A stretch of 64,000 nucleotides of DNA from Sitta carolinensis (lineage: Eukaryota > Chordata > Aves > Passeriformes > Sittidae), in the NCBI GenBank assembly GCA_032173965.1, contig JAVUNC010000019.1, forward strand, positions 4,712,501 through 4,776,500, read 5' to 3'. Position 1 is the first letter of the stretch. Every line of letters begins with the position of its first letter. Below the pieces are notes generated by a model. The model ran no database searches. It had not been told where the DNA came from and worked only from the letters and a program-made list of their open reading frames with translations. Of this stretch, positions 25,480 to 35,890 are shown piece by piece. A program made the translations under genes and the position numbers.

Positions 25480-25770
25480 TACATTTTCAGCTTAAGAACA
25501 AATCTTTTATCCGACGTGCCATTTCTGAGGCACGTCCCCAAGTAATTGACTCTCAAGCTATAAATACAGCATCTCTCACCTACCACGCCTGTGATCACGA
25601 GCTAAAGAGAGCCTGCAGAGTGGGAAGATGGTCATTTGAATTTGTGAAACTCTCGTAGGACGCCTAACTCTAGCACTAATTTTGGCTCATAACGTTCCCC
25701 ACAGTACTGTATATCCCTGTCAGACCCTTCCTTTAATCCATCCACAGGCGCTTTAACGCCACAGGAGGCT
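25480..25770. other. CpG-retaining unique block, possible conserved non-coding element
   Basis: About ten CpG sites lie between 25511 and 25760, more than in neighbouring sequence, in a stretch free of recognised repeats. It contains the perfect inverted repeat at 25513-25536, TAATTGACTC and CTATAAATAC. Such features are compatible with an enhancer-like conserved element, but conservation cannot be tested from this sequence alone. Confidence 0.25.
25513..25536. repeat. Perfect inverted repeat, 8-bp arms
   Basis: GACGTGCC (25513-25520), spacer ATTTCTGA, GGCACGTC (25529-25536). Each arm holds CACGT/ACGTG and two CpG dinucleotides are involved per arm region. It could be a dimeric factor site or chance. 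Confidence 0.7.
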
Positions 25771-26117
25771 TTGTGACCAGTCCAGGACTCCCATGAAGGA
25801 GCTTTTAATGCTGCCTGACAAACCGAGACCTATGTAAGAGATCAGAGGTCACCACATTGCTTATCACACCACCCTCCCATGCCTTCCCACAGTGCCTTCC
25901 ACAGTCAGCACGTATTCCCTTTGCTGTTTCCAATGGGGCATGACTCATGGAGTAGTTCTTGGCCTGGCCACACAAAAGACAACAAGGAAAGGAAGGAATA
26001 AAAATTTTGAATAAGAAAAAAAGTTATTTTTGTTTAGTTTTGATATTTTTCCAGTGTCGTCTGGGGTTGTTTAATTTTTAACAGCACTGGATGCCAGGTA
26101 CAGTCCCCAGCATAAAC
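25771..26117. other. Unique non-coding sequence
   Basis: Nothing recognisable. AT-rich from about 25.99 to 26.08 kb, where poly(A) and T-rich runs occur close to the following CR1 terminus. Confidence 0.6.
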
Positions 26118-26467
26118 AGAATCACAGAATAGTTTGGATTGAAAAGGACCCTAAAGGCTGCCTAGTTCCAAGGGTTCTAAGAAAGGTGTGTGAGTCTAGG
26201 GACACCTTCCACAAGACCAGGCTGATCAAAGCCCCATCCAGCCTGGCCTTGAACACTTCCAGGGATGGGGCAGCCACAGCTTCTCTGGGCAACCTGTGCC
26301 AGTGCCTCACCAACCTCACAGCCAAGAATTTCTTCCTAATACCTAATCTAAACGCACTCTCTTTCAGTGTAAAGCCATTCCCCTTGTCCTATTCCTACCT
26401 ACCCTTGTAAAAAGTCCCTCCTCAGCTTTCTCCAGCTACTGGAAGGTGCTATATGCTCTCTTTGGGT
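26118..26467 (-). mobile_element. CR1 LINE 3' fragment
   Basis: Read on the plus strand it begins with the complement of the CR1 terminus (AGAATCACAGAATAGTTTGG). It continues GACACCTTCCACAAGACCAG, CTTGAACACTTCCAGGGATG, GGGCAACCTGTGCCAGTGCC and CATTCCCCTTGTCCTATTCC. This is about 350 bp of the 3' untranslated end of CR1, 5' truncated. A minus-strand frame (26122-26325, containing LPREAVAAPSLEVFKARLDG) is the familiar accidental translation of this region and is not a gene. Confidence 0.92.
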
Positions 26468-27796
26468 AGATTATGGCAGGTTTTACAGCAACTGAGAGCT
26501 GTGGGACAGCTGGATGCACAATAGACATTTTTCTTCCTTTTGTTTTCATTTTGTTTGTTTTGTTCTAGTGCAGGTTTGATCTGGCAATCAGCTCTTGTAA
26601 AGCACTTGGATTATAACAGACTGAGTTGTTTATACCCCATCCCACTCAAAGCTTTTCACGCAGCTCAGTTTCATTTTCACTGGAGTCTACTAATGGGGAC
26701 TGCAAATTCTCAACTAGAGAAGTGGGGGGTTTCACCCCTTCCTCCTCTGCATGACTGTGTTTAGCCACGTTTTGCATGAGCACAGTTTAATTTATACCAG
26801 ATATGAAAATCCATGAAGTTCCTCTGTGTTCAGTGAAAAATAGTAGGCCCCTACTCCAAATCTCTTACACAGCAGGAAAAAAGAAAAAAAATTAGTTGTG
26901 AAAGAACTGGAGAGCAATAGGTTATAGCAATGACAAAATACGAGCATTTAGCCTTATGCCTGGTATTGTTAAACAAAATTCATTATGGAATTTGCACGTG
27001 CTACCTATGAATAATGATAACTGGAAGTAGGTTGGAAAAGAAAGCACATGAAAATTACAGCTTCCAAGAAAGAAATGTGCCATCACCAAATGTGATTACA
27101 CAGCCAGCTAGAATCAGGGTCCAGGAAATTCTGTCAATCTGAAGTGCACATCCTCTCCAACCCTTCCATCCATTACTTCTCTCCTGAAACTTAGCTTTGT
27201 GCCTGGTTAAGGCTTAGAAAGAAAGATTTTTGAAAGGATATATCCAAGATTCTTCCACATGAGAGACAAAACACAAAAAATGCAGCATAAATGATAAAAC
27301 CCTTTTCCTTTTAGAAGGACAGGTTGCATCCTCCTCTGTCTCACTGTTGAGCACTGACTGGAGAATTAGAAGCAAGAGGAGTCTGTAAGCCACCTACTCA
27401 CTGGTAATTCTGTCCATTTGTGCAGTCCTCAGGGGTGGGATTTCAGAGCCCCAAGGGAGCTAGGAACAGAGCTTGTCTGTGACATCCTTCAGCAAGTCAT
27501 TACATGGGAACAGACCAGCAGTCAGGACAGTGCCAACCCACCCCTGCGGAGGAGACCAGACAGCCTAAATAAAGAACTTATGATGAAGCCTTTCCCTTCT
27601 CCCACTCCTGATGGCATTAAAAGGACCAAAACAGAAGCAAGCAATTTCATCCTAAAATCAGATTATTTAATATTTCAAGTAGAAACACATAAAAGGATGT
27701 TCCCTGGCAAAACTGGATACCCAAGCCAGTCTTGCTTCGAAAATTCTTTAAAAGCTCATTTCTGTGCTTTGTCTCCTTACCCTCTTGCTCATTACC
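26468..27796. other. Unique non-coding sequence
   Basis: No gene recognised. The start of a 255-codon plus-strand frame (27418-28185) lies here, but the second half of that frame is antisense CR1. Its first half has no recognisable domain, so I do not call it a gene. Confidence 0.6.
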
Positions 27797-28056
27797 TGGG
27801 AGAAGAAACCAACCTCCACCCAGCTACAAGCTCCTTTCAGGCAGTTGTAGAGAGTGATAAGGTTCTCCCCAGCTTTCTTTTCTCCAGGCTAAACACCCCA
27901 GCTCCCTCAGCTGCTCCTCACAGAGCTTGTGTTCCAGACCCTTCCCCAGCCCCACTGCCCTTCTCCAGACTCTCTTCAGCCCCTCAATGTCCTTCCTGTA
28001 GTGAGGGGCCCAAAACTGAGCACAATACTCAAGGTGCAGCCTCACCAGAACGTACT
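27797..28056 (-). mobile_element. CR1 LINE fragment including ORF2 C-terminus
   Basis: Minus-strand CR1 without its 3' terminus. The minus-strand translation contains HLEYCAQFWAPHYRKDIEG and LGKGLEHKLCEEQLRELG, the well-known C-terminal end of CR1 ORF2 (downstream of the RT palm). DNA blocks include CTGCTCCTCACAGAGCTTGT and GTCCTTCCTGTAGTGAGGGG. The coding frame is still largely open over this short stretch. Both ends are truncated. Loss of the 3' end is unusual for CR1 and suggests a later deletion or a second breakpoint near 27.8 kb. Confidence 0.9.
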
Positions 28057-28671
28057 GACTCCTTGAAAAGACAATATTTAGCCTCCACCAATTTAGTATT
28101 AAGTCTTCCGAACTATGGTGCACTAATTATAAAAGATAGCACCGCTAATTACTTTGAAAAATGTTTAGGTGTTTCACTCAGATAGACACCTTTTTGAAAT
28201 ATCACCAGTTTACCCACAGTATTTGTTTGTCATTTTAAAAGGCAATGTTTCCTAAAGCCATCTGAAACCCAACAGCAGCCTTGTTACTTTTTCTTCTTAA
28301 GTCCCAAGGTTTTTCATGTGCAGGCACCAGCTAACACACCCGTCCTCAGCACTGCAAAGCTCATCAAGACAACTCTCACCTGAACTCTCACATTTTGGGG
28401 AGTTTTTATTTTTCTGGTATTGAATTGACACATGCCAGCACAAAGATCACCAGGAACTTGGCTCCTCAGCTGTGGAGCCAAGGAGTTTTTCTCTCATAGC
28501 TGAGCTGGCACTCTGGAAAGGGAGGAGGCAAAGACAGGAGTCCTGACCTGGGTGCTGCAAGCAGTGAGAAGGAAGACTGCAGGGCTTTGTGCACAGTGAC
28601 AAGTCAAAGTCAAGCCACAAGACATCCACATCACTTGGCATGTCAGGTGCCTGGACAGAAAATAACCACAG
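28057..28671. other. Unique non-coding sequence
   Basis: Nothing recognisable. Open frames of 80-90 codons at 28.45-28.84 kb overlap on both strands and look accidental. Confidence 0.55.
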
Positions 28672-28795
28672 GTCCATCTGGGATTCAGGAGCCAGCTGCC
28701 ACAGACCTGCCATGTGACATCAGGCACTTGGCCCATGCCATCATCTCTGAAGCACAGGGATGCAAAGTTTGCTCATCTTTGCCTGAAGAGCATCG
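28672..28795 (+). repeat. MIR-like SINE relic
   Basis: The order GGATTCAGGAGCCAGCTGCC, ACAGACCTGCCATGTGACAT, CAGGCACTTGGCC and TTTGCTCATCTTTGCCTG follows the sense MIR/CORE-SINE pattern (ctgccac...gctgtgtgacctt gggcaagt ... cagtttcctcatctgtaaa). It is highly decayed. MIR-type repeats are ancient in amniotes, so this copy predates birds if genuine. Confidence 0.42.
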
Positions 28796-28889
28796 GGCAG
28801 GGACCATCTCTGACCACATCAGCAGCAAGCCAAACAGCTAACAGGGGCTCGATGTGCACCCCTCAGAGCAGCTGTATCTGAACTCTACA

Positions 28890-29110
28890 CATCACAACAA
28901 GGAGCCCTTTGGTATTAAGCAAAGCCCAGTCATTGTCATGCGATTGTCGCTTCGAAAGCCACGCAGGGAGCAAATTAAACAAGCTAATCCAGCCAGCGTC
29001 AAGCACTGCCAGCACACATTAAGGAAGATGACGGCGGGCTTTGCCCTTGGCTTGGCTTCTGCAAGACAGGCAATGAGCTTTTTGTTTATCCTGAGATAAC
29101 AGGTATCAAA
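28890..29110. other. CpG-retaining block, possible conserved non-coding element
   Basis: Seven CpG dinucleotides lie between 28940 and 29036, in a repeat-free stretch with TTCGAA, AATTAAACAAG and GCTAATCC motifs (the last resembles a paired/bicoid-type homeodomain core). CpGs decay fast in neutral methylated DNA, so their density hints at selection or youth. It is not a CpG island. Function is inference only. Confidence 0.28.
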
Positions 29111-31152
29111 TGTCAGGCAGGTGTAAGTCTAGAGGGGAAAAAAGAAATCCATCCCTCCAAGGTCAGGTAATCCATTGCTCTTTGTGCCTGCAGGGAAAAG
29201 GCAGCCTTGCTCTCCCTGTGTTTATTCAGCCACAGGCTGAAGTAACAGCGACTGTGGTATTGCGTGGCTGGAACATGGAGCTGTTTTATGTTCACAGCAA
29301 CGTTGTTGGTATAATAACTGACATGTACCGCACTTCTCTTCATTGTGATTCATGCTCTGGGCTAATTAAACAGCACATGACAAATACATCGTTATTAGCA
29401 GCAGCTGGAGAGACAGTAAATCTTGCAGCACTTGAACAGAGGAGCTGTGCAGTGTGACAGCATCCTCCAGGTGTTGAGACAGAGCTGCTGAAGGATGCTG
29501 GATCCAGGCAAGGCATAAATACCTCTTGCCAAGTACCCTTGAAGTTGTCTCAGCCCTCAGCAGTGAAAGAAAACTGTGCTACATGCACAGACAGCCACAG
29601 AAAACACTAAACCCTTACCTAGCTGCTTCCCAGGTGCCAGACCCTTGGAATGGGGACCCTGGCTGAGGTCCTTTCCCAACCTGCAGTCATGGAGAGCCTC
29701 TTTGCATGCTGGGCATTTTACTTCACACCAGGATCCTGCTGCAGACCTAACACCCCGAGCTACCAACACAACCTTTATTTCTAGCCTCAGCCTGACACCC
29801 TCCCATCCTCAGCTCTCCCTCTGGCTCTGAGGCATCACGGTGCAATGAAGCAGCCTGTGCCAATGTACATCATGGGAGGATAAAAGCAGATCTTCAGCAT
29901 CCTAGAAAAAGGCAAAAGAAGCCAGAGTGACACCAAATACACTGTCTTAGTTTAAAGGGCAGCCAAGAGTTAAAACTTCAGTGCATATGCTGTAAAGCCA
30001 TTCTTTCCAGGGGGCAATTGCTCAACAGACTTTTAGAATCCTGTATAGTTACTGCTTTTCTCTACACAACATCTTTTTGTCTGTCTAAAAAAATGCTATT
30101 GTCAGACTACATCATTCCTTCCTCTTTACTGTGATTTGTAATGATTTGGTGGAAGGATTCTTTAAGAATAAGTAGCAGCTGATGCACTTTTACAGCGAAA
30201 GCCTGCATTTTTCATCATTGTTGTCATGGGTTTATTTATACAGAGCAATTCATGTAGAAAACCTCCTCCAAGCACTGGGCAATCCAGGGCACAGCCACAC
30301 TGAAAGTCACAGCCCACAACTGCAAAGTAAGCCTGTACACAAAAAAACCCTCAACTGAATCAAACAGAAGGAAAAAAAAATAATAAAAACTAAAGACCTT
30401 CAGGGATTGTACATCCTCAAAGGCTTCTGGGAAGAGAAGATGCTCCTGACGCTCAGGTGCTTGCACAGAATGTGGTAGTGGTGACCCAGCATGTCTCTGG
30501 CAAAGCAGGTTAAAGCTTGGAAAAGAAGAAAGATTTTGACTCCTTGTTTAACTAGAAGGTGAAGATTTTGGTCTTGTTGCTGACAAATATACAGTATACA
30601 GGTACTCCCGTTACATTTAGAGAGTTGTTTCAAGTGTGCGAGGAACAAACTCTTCATTTCAGTCCATCTTAAACCTCTGCTGGTTCACATGAACATGCTG
30701 GAGCTTCTTTCTAATGTTATTTCCTCTCTGTGAATACCTATATGGGCACTTCCATGTTTATGGTTTTTCTTGACCTTCAAACGCCAGCTGGGTTTAATAG
30801 CACAGAGGCAGACAGCAAACCCAACAAGTGGCACCTTAATGCAAAGAATGTGCCTGAGCTGTCACTGTCTGCTCCTGGCTGTGCTGTTTGACCCCAGCAA
30901 TGTCCCTTTCACCAGGCCACATCCCAGTCCTGGGGGAAGCTTTCCAAGCAAGTCAGCTAAACAAGCCCATCAGACACACACAGGGAGGGAGAAGGAGCCA
31001 TAGGGATCAGCAGCACACACTGCTGCTTCACTCCCAGCCCTGCAGCAACGTCTCCAAGAGCTCCCCATGTCCCTGACAGAGTGAGGGCACCACGGTGTCC
31101 ACCAGGCTGCCTGCCCCACCCAGCTGCAGGCTCAGGATACCTGTGCCCAGGT
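29111..31152. other. Unique non-coding sequence with an enhancer-like stretch at 29.2-29.46 kb
   Basis: No gene recognised. The part 29215-29455 is repeat-free and carries CAACGTTG, GGGCTAATTAAACAGC and a GATTCATGCTC motif, similar in texture to conserved regulatory elements. A 115-codon plus frame (29110-29457) covers it but has no known domain. The remainder is ordinary. Confidence 0.45.
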
Positions 31153-31195
31153 GCACCAGGGCCATGCCAGGTGGGGCACGGCCTGGCCCTTGTGC
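31153..31195. repeat. Imperfect inverted repeat, 16-bp arms
   Basis: GCACCAGGGCCATGCC (31153-31168) and GGCCTGGCCCTTGTGC (31180-31195) are complementary at 14 of 16 positions, around an 11-base loop. It lies in a GC-rich segment. It could fold into a stable short hairpin; no transcript is implied. Confidence 0.55.
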
Positions 31196-34100
31196 CACAT
31201 GTCCCAGCAGCACCTTTAGCCAACTCTTGTCCTTCCAGGCATTAGTTTTTCCCAAATGCCCTTCTTTCACCATGTCTAATCACTTCACCTGACCTGCATT
31301 TCCTGTGGCTGGGCAAGGTCTGCCAGCTCCAGCTCCCTGCACCTTTCCTGAGGCTGAGCTTCTGTCAGTAGGGGTGCACATCATCAACCTTGTCCTGATC
31401 TCCTCCCATCCTCACATCTTCTCTGACTGCTCACATCTCAACCTCCCCGAATTCCCTGCCCTTGCCCTCTACATCCCTAAACTCTCACATCTCGAGGTTC
31501 CCTGTGGACAGCCACGTCTGTGGGGTCACACAGTGGCAATGGGGCTGCTGGCTCTCCTGCACCATCAGACACACTGACTGAGTCACTGTGGCTCCAAGCA
31601 AGCAGCTGGAGCAGTGCTATGCATGTACAGGATGGTCCATGGCTGAGAATCCCATCTCTAGCTACAAAACCAGCTCCTCATCATGAGTCATCTGATTATC
31701 TAGTACCAGAGAACGAGCTGGGCTAGAGGTGACACCACCCCCAAGGACACAGAGATCAGTGTTTTGAGACACTGCATCTGCACCAAGCTGGTGGGGAGCA
31801 TCTGAAGCCAGTCACTGTTTTCACAGAAAACAAACCATAATGCTGCTGGTAAACTCACAGCATCTTTCCACTCTGCACCCAGCCAGAATGATGAGCACAA
31901 AGTCGTGTGATTGACCCTGAAACTTATCTCCAGGCCAGCAGAGACAACTCCCAGGACAGAGGCAGAGGAGGGCAAGCACAGTTGGGGCAGAGGTGGTCAG
32001 GACCCTTGCTCAGTCAGGGGCTGAGCATGTGCCACAGGGAGCAGCCTCAGCTCCTGAGCCAGCTGGTCCTGCTGGTTGTGACCACCTCGGGCACACAGGC
32101 AGCAGTGTGATGCTGCAGGACCTGCTATGGGGCAAGGAGGCCATGTCAGCATGCAGAACACTTACTGCCTTTGACAGACCTTCGAGCAGGAGGTCAGTCA
32201 TCGTGCCACAGGCAACACAGGATCAATTTGTCCAGCACAAATAACATTTTTGTTATCGTTATCCCATCACTCAGCACTTTGCATTTTTCATTTAGTGCCA
32301 TTACAAAAGAGCCAGCAGAAAAAGTGGGGCAGACTGATGTGAGCCTCTCCAAAGGGATGTTGGAAAATTGTGCCAAGGAGCTGGTACCACTGACACAGCA
32401 CAAGAGCTCTGTGACAGCTGGAAGAGGAACGACTGCAAGTGATGTGTAGCCAGGCAGTGTAAACTCATGATGCGTGCGAGGGAAATCTCTCTGCATCTGC
32501 CAGCATGAAGTGCGTCAGAGCTGAGGCACAGAGGTGAATCTCACATCTGCTGAAGAACCTGGTTAAGGCTCCTGAGGACCAGGATGTGCTCCTTAATCTG
32601 TAGGTAAGCACCAGGATCCTCACACAACCTGTTTGCTCTCTGACGTCATGAGAAACCAAACTCCCTTGCTTGGAAAATAAAACAGAATCAGCTTTAGCAC
32701 GCTGTTAGGGGAGCTGGCTGATGAACAAGTTTATGGGGCCAGGCAGAATTTTACATCCCTGAAACAGCAAGGCCCATGTCACATGAGAGAAAGTGCAGGG
32801 CTCACACCCAGGGTCAGAGCTGCTCCACAGTGTGTGGGTGGCATCCCCTGAGGTCAGCCACATTTGGTCGCCCCAAGAAAAGGTGGAGTTGGGTCATTCC
32901 TGTCCCCTCAAGGTACAAAAGGTAACACTTGTCTTTACCATTAGACTGGGCTGGCTCAGATAGCAGCCACTCCAGGAGCAATGGACTACAGTGGGCAAGG
33001 CCAGTTTATCCCAGCAATCCTGCCCTCCCCTTGGTGCTTCTGCAGGTCAGGCATCCTGCCAGCCCAGGCTTCTTTCTAACCTGTCAAAGCATCAGCATTC
33101 TCAAAACTAAATCAGTATGTGTCCCAGGTTGCTACAGACATAATTAAAAGAAACTGATTGGCATTTTAATATCTGTTGCTGTTGAACCAGTAATGGGGTT
33201 TCTGAAAAGATGTCTTGATCTTAAACTTCAAAAGGTGAGCTCGTCAGAGATCACATCGTGGTTCTGACCAGTACTCAGACTCCTGCTATAAACTAAAATT
33301 CATGCAGTTCAGCGTTAGGCTGCAGCTTAACTGAGCCAGGGAGCAGGAATGTTCTGGGCTCTAGCAGGGTGTGAAGAAAGGGAAGCTGAGTAGCTCCTAC
33401 TCTTTCTATACATAGCAAATAGGCAAATCCTGACCCTTTCTACATTGCTGCAAAGCCAGCTGCACTGCTGCGGTGGAAAGTGTCCAAGAGAAATCTACAG
33501 ATGTACTGAGAAGTCCCAAAAAGGGCCTGGAGGATGGGAATTACCAGCTAAGCATGTCTCCAAAGGTGTCTTCAGAGGGTCCTGGCTGCACTACATGTCA
33601 GCATGACAGTCATTATGTTCAGCCCAGGTAAGCAAACCCAGCCCCAGTGACAGACTGGGCAATGGGAGGCTGCAGCTCTGAGGCCCCAGATCCCAGGTCA
33701 TGGAGCAGTGGCTGCTGGCATTGGGGTTCTTGGCCCCACAGAACAAACCTTTGCCCTCTCCTCCAGGACAGCACCCAACTTCAGAATAAACCACCACAAG
33801 ACACAGCAGGGCCAATGAAATCATGAGGGTTGTACCTCCACTCCCTCCAAGGACCAGCCATATTCAGCAGAGCATATTAATAGCTTCACACTGAGGCAGG
33901 ATGGGCTGCCCAAGACCAGCTACAACAAGAATCAATTAAATCAATCACAATCAAAACCTAGTCTGCCTTCAAGTGACTTCCAATTAGGATGCAGTAACAT
34001 TATTAAAGAGCTCAGACAGGCAAATTAAAAAGCTACACTGAGGAGGAATTGCTTCCCAAAGGGCTAATCTTCATCATCCTCAGAAATAAAAGCCTCCAGA

Positions 34101-34718
34101 AGTTCTAATTTCTGATTTTTAAAAAGCCAAAAAGAACACATCACCTAATTAAAAGACTTGCTAACATTATGTCACTGTTGAGTTTTCCCCTTTTTCTTTC
34201 TGACCCAACTGCCACCAAACCAAGAGGGTAAAATCACAAAATGCCTTCTTCACATCTGAATACCCATGTTTCACCTGAAGCCTTGATAAAGAAAAAGGCA
34301 TGATGACTGGAAAAAATTAATTGCAGCTTTGTTGAACAGTTTGTGCTCTTAGCAGGGGAACAAAGAGAGGAAGCCTATTTGATCATTCAAAGAATCAGAA
34401 GCCAGTCTGAAACAGAATGATGAGCTTGGATTAAGGGGTCAGATTAGAAAGTGGAATTTTGCAAATCAATTTCAAAAATTCAAGAGCAAAGAGGACAAGA
34501 TCCATTTATCTGTTTATTGATCTGAGGAGTAACCACCTCAGTAACTCCTGAAATTCTGAAATATATTCAAAATGAACCAAAGGCAAAAGCAGTAGTTTCC
34601 CATGCCTAGGAAGGGAACTTTTTATGTTTTAAAAATATAGACTTTATTACTGTATTAATGAAATTACCTGTACATTAATAATAATTATATTTCAATATAA
34701 TATACCTATCTGATTTTT
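31196..34718. other. Unique non-coding sequence
   Basis: GC-moderate up to about 33.8 kb, then AT-rich. Frames up to 100 codons occur on both strands without recognisable domains. A weak CR1-like stretch near 33.51 kb was considered and not accepted. Confidence 0.55.
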
Positions 34719-34792
34719 GTGTATATATGCACACATATACATATATATATATATGTGCATATATATGTACATATATATGTAGACACACACAA
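34719..34792. repeat. TA/TG/CA compound microsatellite
   Basis: Alternating pyrimidine-purine repeat: GTATATATGCACACATATAC, then a run of TA units, further ATATATATGTAC units and finally ACACACAC. It has several nested palindromes and could form cruciform or left-handed structures. It is likely polymorphic. Confidence 0.9.
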
Positions 34793-35759
34793 ACTAAAGC
34801 TAGCTGCTCATCAACATCAATGCTTGCACAGCCTTAAGAGCCTGGAAAAGTCATGTTCTTCTATTGCCTCAGAGATTACAGATATCAGAGACAGGTGATG
34901 GAAGATTCATCTCCAAAAAACTGCAGGAAGAAACATCCATCATCTTCCATGCTGGAGGTCAGGTGAAGCCCTAGAGTAAGTCAAAAATGTCACAGCTTCT
35001 CATTTTCCTCTGACAAACACTTGTACAAATCACTTCCCAACCTAGACTGTTACAGTCATGTAAAACAAGATATTTTTCAGTTTGGTGAAGGATCCAGAAA
35101 ACAAAACTAAAGCCAACAACTTTAGGAAAGGCTCAGATTTCCATGACTCCTGACCTAAAATATCACTGCTCTCACCAATCCCCCTACTTCCACACTCATC
35201 TTCAAGTTCAGCATTTGCTTTCATTTATCTCCACACCCACAAGACATTTCTCTTCTTTCCTTTTTTTTCTTTTCTTAAAAATTTTGATTGCAACTAGTTC
35301 AACTCCTGAATAAAATCCACTGAGAAACAAAGTGATCTGTCTAACCTGAAGTTGCTTTTCACTACCCTCAGTTTGTTTGGGTTGTGTTATTTCTTGCCCT
35401 TGGGTTGTTGTGCTGTGCTTTTTCCCCTTGATTTTACTTAGTTATTTTTCTTTTTATATTTATCTGATGACACAAAAATGCCACCCAGCCATATTTTGAT
35501 CCCCATCCCTGGGATGGCAGTAGGATAAGCATATGGTCACTAAACACATATTTCTATACCAGGTTCCTCACCCCTGTTCTGTGAACTGCATCTGAAAGGA
35601 GAACATGGGCAACTCCACCTGGCACCTTTAACACCTTCCCCATCTATTTTTTTAATGCAGCTTCTAAAAGATTAGCTCTGTTGAAATGGCAGGACTGGAT
35701 GGTAATTATCAGGAAGTGACAGAAAGTATCAAAACAGAAAGGGCAAGAAAACAGAATCA
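34793..35759. other. Unique non-coding sequence
   Basis: AT-rich with T-rich runs around 35.26-35.28 kb and 35.41-35.46 kb. No recognised gene or repeat. Confidence 0.6.
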
Positions 35760-35890
35760 AGAGGTCTGGGTCCTCTTTCCAACTGCAGCTGTGGCTGCTG
35801 TGTGACCATGCAGGAAGCCAGCTCCCTCTCCTCCATGCTCCAGCCTCTCCATCTACCTAGTGGGATGGAAATTATTCCTCATCTCTTAGC
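35760..35890 (+). repeat. MIR-like SINE relic
   Basis: The order AGAGGTCTGGGTCCTCTTTC, GCTGTGGCTGCTGTGTGACC, AGCCTCTCCATCTACC and GTGGGATGGAAATTATTCC follows MIR sense: 'ggctctgccactagctgtgtgacc', then 'cctcagtttcctcatctgtaaaatggggataataat'. It is the clearest of the MIR-like relics in this window, though still strongly diverged. Confidence 0.5.

Noticed and set aside
26122..26325. Minus-strand 67-codon frame with LPREAVAAPSLEVFKARLDG
   Set aside because: This is the usual accidental translation of the CR1 3' untranslated region.
27418..28185. 255-codon plus-strand open frame, the longest in the window
   Set aside because: Its second half is antisense to a CR1 ORF2 fragment (27797-28056) and the first half has no recognisable domain.
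29938..29975. CTGTCTTAGTTTAAAGGG, similar to the start of some songbird LTRs
   Set aside because: No body or second terminus follows; too short to support.
33500..33570. Stretch AAAAAGGGCCTGGAGGATGG resembling a CR1 RT-region block
   Set aside because: Only about 50 bp of loose similarity without flanking CR1 sequence; could be chance.
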